From NCBI GenBank assembly GCA_002352485.1, contig DEIM01000058.1:1-8627 (forward strand): 8,627 bases of DNA, in the 5' to 3' direction. Numbering within the stretch: position 1 is the stretch's first letter; every line of letters starts with the position of its first letter. This stretch comes from Candidatus Dadabacteria bacterium UBA2774 (GTDB lineage: Bacteria > Desulfobacterota_D > UBA1144 > Nemesobacterales > UBA2774). The notes under the pieces were generated by a model, which was not told where the DNA came from, ran no database searches, and saw only the letters and a list, made by a program, of their open reading frames with translations. This document shows, piece after piece, positions 1 through 6,004 of the stretch. A program made the position numbers and the translations under genes.

Positions 1-944
1 ATCACCTCTGCGATAGCTCTCAGATATACCTCTGTCTTCCCGCTCCCGGTGACGCCGTGGAGTAAAAACGGAGAGTACGAGCCTTTGGATATCGACTCGG
101 TAATCTTCTTTAATGAAGACCTCTGATCAGGGCTTAGCTCGGGGGGCGAGTCCCGCTCGATCCGTATATCTGCAAACGGGTCCCTGGCTACCTCTTCAAG
201 CTCTATCTCTACAAACTCCTTTTCCTCAAGCCACGGGATATGGGCTCCCACATTTCCGAATATTTCTTTCAGATCATCAAGAGGAACCCTGCTGTGAGTG
301 AGCACAAACTCCAGAATGTCGGCTTTAGCATGCTTTCTTTGAAGTAGAGGGCTCATTAAAGACGCCCCCGCTTTGGCTACGATTATTTTTCTGGTTTTCA
401 CCTTTGGATCCGAGCGGAGCTCGTAGTCAAAAGTTATAAGACCCCTTCTTTTGAGTGAATTAAGTAGCTCGTTCGAGGTGTTTTGAATGAGACCTAAAAG
501 CTTTTGAGAAGTGATCTCCCCTGAGTTTTCTATGGTATTCAGAACAAGCCTTTCATGATCCGTGAAGCGGTCCTCAGCGAGCGCTGAGGCGCCTTCTTCG
601 GTAATCCGGATCTGACGGCGTACACTTATGCCCAGCCCGCCCGGGTGAGCGGCCTTAAGCACGATTCCAAGTGAGGTTATGTAGTAATCAGCTATCCATT
701 TTAAGAACTCGAGCCTTTGCTTGTTAAATAAAGGCTCTTCATCTAAAACGTCCAGTATATCCCGGAGCTTAAACTCGGGAGGCGTGTCGCCAAAACCCAC
801 TATAAAGCCGATAAGGCGGCGGTTCCTGAAGGGAACAAGAACGCGTTTTCCCAAAGCGGCGCCGTCTTTAAGACGCTCGGGGACTTTATACGTATAGTAC
901 TCCTCTCCGGGTATAGGTACAGCAACATGGGCGTAATCACTCAT
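1..944 (-). CDS. priA: Primosomal protein N' (PriA helicase), N-terminal part, cut by window edge
   Basis: Superfamily 2 DNA helicase that recognises stalled or repaired replication forks and starts replisome reloading. I translated the minus strand from the ATG at 944-942 and the frame stays open to base 1 (about 314 residues; the family is usually 700-800, so over half is missing). Residues 1 to about 105 match the PriA 3'-DNA-binding domain: VLVPFRNRRLIGF near 35-47 and the typical WIADYY motif near 82-87. A winged-helix part follows. The helicase core opens near 270-295, and the Walker A motif GVTGSGKT lies at 297-304, in the PriA-typical context GVTGSGKTEVYLRA. No frameshift was found. 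No strong Shine-Dalgarno sequence precedes the start, but the MSDYAHVAVPIP opening fits family N-termini. A 104-base gap separates it from the redox pair upstream, so it could have its own promoter or be read from that unit. Confidence 0.96.
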   Translation of the reverse strand, partial: MSDYAHVAVPIPGEEYYTYKVPERLKDGAALGKRVLVPFRNRRLIGFIVGFGDTPPEFKLRDILDVLDEEPLFNKQRLEFLKWIADYYITSLGIVLKAAHPGGLGISVRRQIRITEEGASALAEDRFTDHERLVLNTIENSGEITSQKLLGLIQNTSNELLNSLKRRGLITFDYELRSDPKVKTRKIIVAKAGASLMSPLLQRKHAKADILEFVLTHSRVPLDDLKEIFGNVGAHIPWLEEKEFVEIELEEVARDPFADIRIERDSPPELSPDQRSSLKKITESISKGSYSPFLLHGVTGSGKTEVYLRAIAEV

Positions 945-1048
945 ACGCTTTGGAGTCTAATTGTTTTTGCAAAGCGCTTCAATAGGGCCGAGGATACGAA
1001 GGGCTTTTAAAGGGACTATTGTAGAAATACCGTTAGAATAAAGTGAGA
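945..1048. other. Intergenic gap between the redox pair and priA
   Basis: A 104-base spacer between two minus-strand genes. I see no convincing terminator: the only inverted repeat is CAATAG (980-985) with CTATTG (1016-1021), a 6-base stem around a 30-base loop without a T-run. An AT-rich stretch near 955-975 could hold priA promoter elements, but no hexamer pair with proper spacing stands out. Read-through from the upstream gene into priA is therefore possible. Confidence 0.4.
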
Positions 1049-2446
1049 TCAGGGCACGTGCTTGATTGAATCTATAAACGCCTGAACAGGCTTGTCCGCT
1101 CCCTTGTAGCGGTCTTTAAATGAGCCGCCTTCAAGCTTGAGCACCCCCGAGGGGCACACTGCGCTGCAAACTCCACAGCCTACGCATGAGGCGCGGATGA
1201 TATTCTTGCCTTTCTGGGCGTAGGCACGCACATCTATACCCATCTCGCAGTAAGTAGAGCAATTACCGCAAGACATGCACTGCCCGCCGTTTGTGGTAAT
1301 CCTGAATTTTGAGAAGTAGCGCTGGAATATGCCCAGAGTCGCCGCAAGCGGGCATCCGAAGCGGCACCACACGCGGCTGCCCATAAGCGGATAGAACCCG
1401 ACCCCTACCACTCCCGAGAATATAGCGCCTATAAAAAACCCGTACCACTTTGCGGCTCCGCCCGAGAACTCGCCCAGCACTTTTCCCTGAGTTACAGAGT
1501 TAATCCATAGCGACGCTGTGACTATAACAATCAGTACGAGCACGGAATGAATCATCCAGCGCTCGATCCGCCATGCTTTGAGGGATTTATCCGAAAGCTG
1601 TCTCCACGGATCTCCAAGAGTCTCCGCAAGCCCGCCGCAGCCGCAGACCCACGAGCAGTACCACCTCTTTCCAAAGAAATAAGTGAGCACAGGAACCGCG
1701 AGAAACGACATCACGAGACCCCAGAATATGAAGAACACTCCAAAGCCCCCTGGGCTATTGGCCAGATAGCTCACCGTACCGGGGAAAAGATAGTCATACT
1801 TAAGCGGCCAGAAATATGAAAAGTAATATTCAGGCTGATTAAAGAGCATGAGGACATTAGGGAGTATGAAAGCAAACCCCAGCTGAAAGAACATAACAGA
1901 CAGCGTCCTTATCTGCTGATAGCGGTTCCCGCGGTAGCGCATGAGCATACGGATGCCGAATACTATTAAAGCAAGCGTGTAAATAAAACCGTAAAGAAAC
2001 CAGTGCGTTGCGGGCGCGCCGGAAATAGCGTAGGAAGACGGATCGACGAGCCTTACACCACCTTCAAGGTACTGGGGCCACCAGTAGAGAACTATGTAAA
2101 AACCGGTCATCAATATACCGGCCACCCAGCCGAGACTCCCTCTTGAAGTAATATTTTTGTAGAAATTCCCGTCATTTTTTATCCCGGGTACGGTGTTTTT
2201 ATAGCTTAGCCAGAAATAAAGAGCGCCCCCCGCAACCATCGGTGCAAATGCCAGTATAAACCCGAGCCAAGTGCCTCTGAGAGGCGTATTGAACAGAAGA
2301 ACAATAAATATTAAGACGCCAAGTCCCACAAGTGAGAGTGAGAGTTTCTCCCATATGTCTAGCTTTCGCTCCTCGGCTTTGGGAGGCTCTGGGAACCCGA
2401 GATTTTCCTCGTCATATTGATGATCAAGAGTCCTTGCATCGATCAT
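1049..2446 (-). CDS. Polytopic membrane iron-sulfur protein, NosR/NapH/CcoG-like, with two ferredoxin clusters
   Basis: 465-residue inner-membrane electron-transfer protein. About eight hydrophobic segments can be seen (roughly 33-53, 60-80, 103-122, 147-168, 183-203, 235-257, 298-315, 335-352). A cysteine group CSWVCGCGG lies at 264-272 after one membrane segment and CRFGCP at 361-366 after the last; these sit where NosR/NapH/CcoG proteins carry CxxxCP motifs. The C-terminal domain has two 4Fe-4S motifs, C390-C393-C396-C400 and C421-C424-C427-C431-P. The first lacks the usual proline after its fourth cysteine. There is no FMN-binding domain as in NosR and no CxxCH heme site. The ATG at 2446 overlaps the FAD gene's stop (ATGA), with AAGGAG 8 bases upstream, so the two are translationally coupled. 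Likely role: accepting electrons from the FAD partner and passing them to quinone or an extracytoplasmic acceptor. That role is inferred and the physiological substrate is unknown. Confidence 0.85.
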   Translation of the reverse strand: MIDARTLDHQYDEENLGFPEPPKAEERKLDIWEKLSLSLVGLGVLIFIVLLFNTPLRGTWLGFILAFAPMVAGGALYFWLSYKNTVPGIKNDGNFYKNITSRGSLGWVAGILMTGFYIVLYWWPQYLEGGVRLVDPSSYAISGAPATHWFLYGFIYTLALIVFGIRMLMRYRGNRYQQIRTLSVMFFQLGFAFILPNVLMLFNQPEYYFSYFWPLKYDYLFPGTVSYLANSPGGFGVFFIFWGLVMSFLAVPVLTYFFGKRWYCSWVCGCGGLAETLGDPWRQLSDKSLKAWRIERWMIHSVLVLIVIVTASLWINSVTQGKVLGEFSGGAAKWYGFFIGAIFSGVVGVGFYPLMGSRVWCRFGCPLAATLGIFQRYFSKFRITTNGGQCMSCGNCSTYCEMGIDVRAYAQKGKNIIRASCVGCGVCSAVCPSGVLKLEGGSFKDRYKGADKPVQAFIDSIKHVP

Positions 2447-3729
2447 GTTTGCTGCTCCTTTAAATTCCCTACAATTTCGCTTTCATATCTTCTGAAGAAC
2501 TCGGGATCGAAATTTGCTTCCTTAAGGTTATCAAGCACGTAGCCAACCGAGCGCTTTTCCTTAATCCAGAACTCGCACACACGGTGACGGTAGCGTAGCC
2601 CCATAGTATTAATGCCCAGTATTTTACTTCCGTCATGCACCAGGCGGAGCGCATGTTTTTTGTTTGGATGCTCCCAGTAGAGGTTCTGCTCGTCCTTTAT
2701 TTCGAGCGTGCCTTGGGCGTTATTCACAGTACCGTAAATCTGATATTCAAGGTTTACGAACTTCGCGGAGTTGTACCATACGCCCGGCTCGTAGGTAGTG
2801 TCGAGCCCTGATATTGATTCCCCCGCCGCCTTTCCCTGCATCTTCCCTGTGTACCACACCTGCTGTATCAGGTTTCGCCCATCTCCCAGGGTTACTATCT
2901 CGGCACAGTCTCCTGCCGAGTATATGTCTTCAACTCCGGTCCTGAACCCACTGTCAACGAGCACCCCTCGCCCCGTTGGGATCTCGTGATCTCTTACCAG
3001 GTCGATGTTCGGGCTAACGCCGGCAGTAAGACCGACTATACCGCAGTCTATAAGCTCGCCGGTGCTTGTCTCAACTCCGCGCACACGCCCAGAGCGGTCT
3101 CCGAATATTTCCTTAAGCTCGGTCCCGAGCCTTAGCTCCATCCCTTCCTGTTCAATCAAACCGTTTATCAAAGCCGATTCTTCTGCAGGAAGTACATTGT
3201 CCCAGTATGAGTCCTCTCTCACTAAAAACGTTACGTGAATGCCCCTTGAGTGAAGCATCTCTCCAAGCTCTATCCCGATTAAGCCTCCCCCGACTATTAC
3301 AGCGCTCTTTACGCCTTCTGAATTCTCATGCAGCTCCCGCAGGTCCATAAGGTCATAAAGCCCCTGCACCCCCTTTAAGTCCTGCCCCGGCCAGCCTAAT
3401 TTATTGGACTTGGAACCTGTCGCAATCAGGAGCTTATCGTAGTAAATGAGATCGCTAGAGTGCATAAGAAGCCTTTTGGCGCCGGAGTCTATTTCCAAAA
3501 CCCAGTCCCTTAAGAGCCCGATATCGTTTCTCTCCCAGAAACTGTTTTCATAGGGCTTTGCTTCACGGTAGCGCATATGCCCCATGTATATGTACATTAG
3601 CGAGGGGCGGGAAAAGTGAAAATCGCTTTCGCCCGAAATCATAGTAATTTTCCAATCCGGTTTGAGCTGTCTTATGCGTATAGCGGCAGATACTCCTGTA
3701 ATTCCGTTACCAATTATTGCAACATGCAT
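2443..3729 (-). CDS. FAD-dependent NAD(P)H oxidoreductase, pyridine nucleotide-disulfide reductase fold
   Basis: 428-residue soluble flavoprotein of the class containing rubredoxin/ferredoxin reductases and the NirB flavin domain. It has an N-terminal FAD dinucleotide fold with GNGITG (7-12), the ATG motif (103-105), a central NAD(P)H fold GGGLIG (147-152), and the second FAD motif with GDCAE (273-277). After about residue 315 comes a C-terminal region rich in aromatics (VWYNSAKFVNLEYQIYG, 317-333) that I cannot match to a standard dimerisation domain; it may dock the membrane partner. There is no redox-active CxxxxC, so it is not a disulfide reductase of the classic type. The start ATG directly precedes the FAD motif. 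The Shine-Dalgarno AGGAGGG (3744-3750) is perfect but about 14 bases away, longer than usual, and no closer in-frame start exists. It is the first gene of the two-gene unit, overlapping the iron-sulfur membrane protein by 4 bases. Expected role: feeding NAD(P)H electrons to that protein (inference). Confidence 0.88.
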   Translation of the reverse strand: MHVAIIGNGITGVSAAIRIRQLKPDWKITMISGESDFHFSRPSLMYIYMGHMRYREAKPYENSFWERNDIGLLRDWVLEIDSGAKRLLMHSSDLIYYDKLLIATGSKSNKLGWPGQDLKGVQGLYDLMDLRELHENSEGVKSAVIVGGGLIGIELGEMLHSRGIHVTFLVREDSYWDNVLPAEESALINGLIEQEGMELRLGTELKEIFGDRSGRVRGVETSTGELIDCGIVGLTAGVSPNIDLVRDHEIPTGRGVLVDSGFRTGVEDIYSAGDCAEIVTLGDGRNLIQQVWYTGKMQGKAAGESISGLDTTYEPGVWYNSAKFVNLEYQIYGTVNNAQGTLEIKDEQNLYWEHPNKKHALRLVHDGSKILGINTMGLRYRHRVCEFWIKEKRSVGYVLDNLKEANFDPEFFRRYESEIVGNLKEQQT

Positions 3730-3743
3730 AGTTTTTGTATGAA

Positions 3744-3750
3744 CCCTCCT
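3744..3750 (-). promoter_or_regulatory. Ribosome binding site of the FAD oxidoreductase, long spacing
   Basis: On the minus strand this reads AGGAGGG, a full anti-Shine-Dalgarno match, 14 bases before the ATG at 3729. No ATG, GTG or TTG in the same frame lies between them, so the ATG at 3729 remains the best start despite the long spacer. Confidence 0.55.
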
Positions 3751-3796
3751 ATGGATTCGTAATTATTCGATGTAAAAGTAGTCAAAAAGTTGCACA

Positions 3797-3807
3797 GTCA
3801 ATTTGAC
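3797..3807. repeat. Perfect 11-base palindrome GTCAATTTGAC, possible operator
   Basis: GTCAA-T-TTGAC is a perfect dyad about 70 bases upstream of the FAD gene start. A further GTCAA copy lies at 3781-3785, so the half-site occurs three times in 27 bases. This is a plausible binding site for a dimeric regulator of the redox pair, but short AT-rich palindromes arise easily by chance. I do not recognise it as a known regulator's consensus. Confidence 0.3.
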
Positions 3808-3883
3808 GTATCATCTGTTTCAGCGCTCAAGGGGGGGGTTCTCTAATATCGGTTTTTTATACCGTGCATGCAGCCGTAATTGA

Positions 3884-3900
3884 TTTATTGCCCTAATAAA
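3884..3900. repeat. Small inverted repeat TTTATT-5-AATAAA
   Basis: Two 6-base arms, all A/T, around GCCCT. It lies about 54 bases before the -35 hexamer of the TPR gene promoter. It could be an operator or simply an AT-rich coincidence; there is no T-tract that would make it a terminator. Confidence 0.2.
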
Positions 3901-3953
3901 CACCTCGGATCATCAAAAAACGGCAATTCAGCCGGATAATCGACCACAGATTA

Positions 3954-3982
3954 TTGACAATCGGGTCCGCAGCAAATATGCT
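3954..3982 (+). promoter_or_regulatory. Sigma70-type promoter of the TPR gene
   Basis: A perfect -35 TTGACA (3954-3959), exactly 17 bases of spacer, then TATGCT (3977-3982) as -10 (4 of 6, with the key first TA and last T). Transcription would start near 3989, giving a leader of about 30 bases with AAGGG (4011-4015) 5 bases before the ATG at 4021. This is the clearest promoter in the window. Confidence 0.7.
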
Positions 3983-4020
3983 TTAATCAATTTGAATGTA
4001 GATGCTGTGTAAGGGCCAAT

Positions 4021-4878
4021 ATGGGAAGGTTGGACAGACACCTAAATAAAGCAGATGATTTTAAAGAAGCCGGGCGCTTCGAGGAAGCTCTTAGAGAGCT
4101 TGCTCAGGCGAATAAAATTGCCCCGGATGACCCGGACGTTTATCTTTCATTCGCTCTCACATACGACGCTATGGAAGAGTTTAAGAGCTCTGTCCACTAT
4201 TTCAGAAAAGCGCTCGAGCTAAACACCCACGACCCGTATATTTGGACTCAGTTCGGCATCACATTATCTAGAATGAGCAGACACTCGGAATCTCTAAAGT
4301 GCTTTGATGTAGCTCTTGAAGTCGATTCCGGATACACAGTCGCGATATGGCACAAAGCGGTCGCATACAGGACTATCGGTCTATACGAAGAGGCTCTAAA
4401 ATATTTCGAGGAATGCTTACAAGGAGATTGTGAGCAGGATTATATAAAGGACGAAATATACTATCAGATAGGCCTTTGCTATTTCGATATGGGCTGGACG
4501 AGGGAGGCTCTTTTAGAGTTCAGAAAGCAGGTTGATATCTGCCCTGACGACACATGGGCGCACCTGTCGATAGGGAACTGCTACTTTGACCTTGGATGGA
4601 TAGATGAGTCTTCCGCCAAGTTCAGGGAAGTAATAACCATTGCTCCGGAATTCATCCCGGGCTACAATGCGCTTGCGTTATCACTCGCCGAAAAGGGATG
4701 GTACGATGAAGCCTTGGAAGTGTTGAGGGCTGCCCTTCAGATAGCTCCGGAAGACGAGTCCGTAATGGATAATATGGACTATATTGAGTCACTAAAAGAG
4801 GACGACGACGGCCCCAAAGGCATAATACTCCTCAGCATAATACTTCAATTACTTAAACATAGAGCAGACTCTAAGTAA
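4021..4878 (+). CDS. TPR-repeat protein, cytoplasmic
   Basis: 285 residues consisting almost wholly of tetratricopeptide repeats: about seven 34-residue units at roughly 4-37, 38-71, 72-105, 106-139, 144-177, 178-211 and 212-245. Typical features are the helix-A G-Y/A pattern and the helix-B A-L-x-x-F pattern, as in EEALKYFEECL, and the closing P at repeat ends (IAPDDP, ICPDD, IAPEF, IAPED). Two neighbouring repeats share YFDMGW and YFDLGW, suggesting recent repeat duplication. There is no signal peptide and no enzymatic domain, so it is probably a scaffold or adaptor for protein-protein contact. After the repeats come an acidic linker (EDDDG, 260-264) and a short hydrophobic tail (IILLSIILQLL, 268-278) ending in basic residues, too short for a normal membrane span. 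It has its own strong promoter and is divergent from the redox pair; its stop lies 7 bases from the stop of the convergent metal permease. The partner is unknown. Confidence 0.9.
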   Translation: MGRLDRHLNKADDFKEAGRFEEALRELAQANKIAPDDPDVYLSFALTYDAMEEFKSSVHYFRKALELNTHDPYIWTQFGITLSRMSRHSESLKCFDVALEVDSGYTVAIWHKAVAYRTIGLYEEALKYFEECLQGDCEQDYIKDEIYYQIGLCYFDMGWTREALLEFRKQVDICPDDTWAHLSIGNCYFDLGWIDESSAKFREVITIAPEFIPGYNALALSLAEKGWYDEALEVLRAALQIAPEDESVMDNMDYIESLKEDDDGPKGIILLSIILQLLKHRADSK

Positions 4879-4885
4879 GCTTCTA

Positions 4886-6004
4886 CTAAGTACTCTCGTC
4901 TGTTACCGATTTCATTGCGTATTCCCTGCCGTAACCGGTTAGCCTGAGCATACCCCTGTCGTGAATAAGAATCCCCTTACTTTCAGCATATTTTATAACC
5001 TTATTCGCAAAACCTTCTTTCCAGCATAGATTCTCCTCCAGGTGCTCAACTTGTGATTCGCGTTTCTCATCCGGGGTCCCCTCGTGATTTAAGAGATGTA
5101 TAGCAAGCATCTTCCCCGCAAACTCCCAGCGCTGTCTCGAGCGTCTCCTGGCAATTGCGACGATCCCTCTGTCAGGTGCAAAGAGAAACACTATAAGGAA
5201 CACCAGCCCCGCCATGGTAGCCATCGAACCCGCTATGTTGGCATCGAGCAGTATAGCAAGCCAGAATCCGCTAATCGCGCTCACGACACCTATAACCGCG
5301 CTCAGAATTATCATGTAAGAGAGCTTATCCGTCAGAAGATACGCGGCAGCGGGCGGAGTTACCATAAGTGCCACGACTAAGATAGAGCCTACCGCGTCGA
5401 ACGCCCCAACAGCCGTTACCGAAACGAGCCCCATGAGCCCGTAATGTATTAGACCCGGAGAAAACCCCAGAGCCGCGGCAAGCCCGGCATCAAAGGTAGA
5501 GATCTTAAGCTCTTTATAGAAAAGGAGAATAAAAATCAGGTTGATGAGTAAAATAGTACCCATTACGTAAAGCGATTTCGGCCCCAGATCGAAGCCGCCT
5601 ACGGTGAGTCTGTCAAAAGGAGCGAATGCAAGCTCTCCCAACAGTACGGCGTGTACGTCCAGGTGTATGCTCCATGCGTAGCGCGCGATCAGAATCACAC
5701 CGATGCTGAATAAGACCGGGAATACCAGCCCTATTGCTGCGTCTTCTTTAACGAGCTTAGTTTTATTAAGAAGCTCGACGATACTAACCGTGAGCACGCC
5801 GCTGAGCGCTGCGCCGATTATCAGTAAAGGCGAGGAAATATCGTGAATTGCAAAAAACGCCAGCACTATACCGAGCAATATAGCGTGACTGATGGCGTCA
5901 CTCATCATAGCCATTCTGCGCAAGACCAGAAACACTCCGGGGATCGCGCAGGTTACAGCCACAAGTGACGCAATTATCTGGATTTCTATCTGCTCTCCGC
6001 TCAC
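4886..6004 (-). CDS. Metal ABC transporter permease (MntB/ZnuB/TroC family) with C-terminal winged-helix tail
   Basis: 372 residues. The first 280 or so form the usual ABC-3 family permease of manganese, zinc or iron importers: several membrane segments between about 9 and 277, the family signature MMSDAISHAILLGIVLAF (33-50), and the FDAVGSILVVALMVTPPAAAY block (202-222). The membrane part ends at FLFAPDRG (273-280). Family members normally stop near 280-300. Here about 85 more residues (287-372) follow a basic linker RRRSRQR and resemble a DtxR-type winged helix: helices near 295-306 and 330-343 (GFANKVIKYAESKGILI), then a wing leading to LRLTGYGREYA (353-363). The start is GTG at 6004 in a GTGA overlap with the previous permease's stop, so translation is coupled, with GAGGG just upstream. 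It is the last gene of the importer operon. The metal cannot be told from this protein. Confidence 0.88.
   Translation of the reverse strand: MSGEQIEIQIIASLVAVTCAIPGVFLVLRRMAMMSDAISHAILLGIVLAFFAIHDISSPLLIIGAALSGVLTVSIVELLNKTKLVKEDAAIGLVFPVLFSIGVILIARYAWSIHLDVHAVLLGELAFAPFDRLTVGGFDLGPKSLYVMGTILLINLIFILLFYKELKISTFDAGLAAALGFSPGLIHYGLMGLVSVTAVGAFDAVGSILVVALMVTPPAAAYLLTDKLSYMIILSAVIGVVSAISGFWLAILLDANIAGSMATMAGLVFLIVFLFAPDRGIVAIARRRSRQRWEFAGKMLAIHLLNHEGTPDEKRESQVEHLEENLCWKEGFANKVIKYAESKGILIHDRGMLRLTGYGREYAMKSVTDEST
4889..5146 (-). other. Winged-helix-like tail of the second permease (domain)
   Basis: Encodes residues 287-372. The arrangement is helix, helix, recognition helix ending in a hydrophobic G-I/L-I, a short basic wing, then LTxxGRExA, which matches the pattern of DtxR/MntR DNA-binding domains. 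The metal-binding and dimerisation domain of real DtxR proteins is absent, because the protein stops soon after the wing. The assignment is by eye. Confidence 0.55.

Larger units (their letters stand above)
3730..4020. other. Divergent intergenic control region between the redox pair and the TPR gene
   Basis: 291 AT-rich bases holding the starts of two divergent transcripts. On the right is a near-consensus promoter facing the TPR gene. On the left two TTGACT hexamers facing the FAD gene are visible (minus strand, 3801-3796 and 3785-3780), but neither has a good -10 at proper distance, so that promoter may need an activator or use another sigma factor. A run of eight G and small inverted repeats lie between. 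No small ORF or RNA gene was recognised. Confidence 0.6.

Noticed and set aside
980..1021. Inverted repeat CAATAG/CTATTG as a terminator after the redox pair
   Set aside because: Six-base AT-rich arms around a 30-base loop with no T-run; far too weak to call.
1547..1819. A 90-codon plus-strand open frame inside the iron-sulfur membrane protein gene
   Set aside because: It is antisense to a well-supported gene with clear motifs; its translation has no recognisable family features and no good start context.
1049..2446. Naming the membrane iron-sulfur protein nosR, napH or ccoG
   Set aside because: It lacks the NosR FMN domain, is longer than NapH, has a variant first cysteine motif, and its neighbours are not from those systems.
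3921..3934. CGGC-AATTCA-GCCG inverted repeat near the TPR promoter as an operator
   Set aside because: Only 4-base arms; expected by chance in a 291-base gap.
5096..5380. A 94-codon plus-strand open frame within the second permease gene
   Set aside because: It is a shadow of the permease frame, with a low-complexity basic translation resembling nothing.
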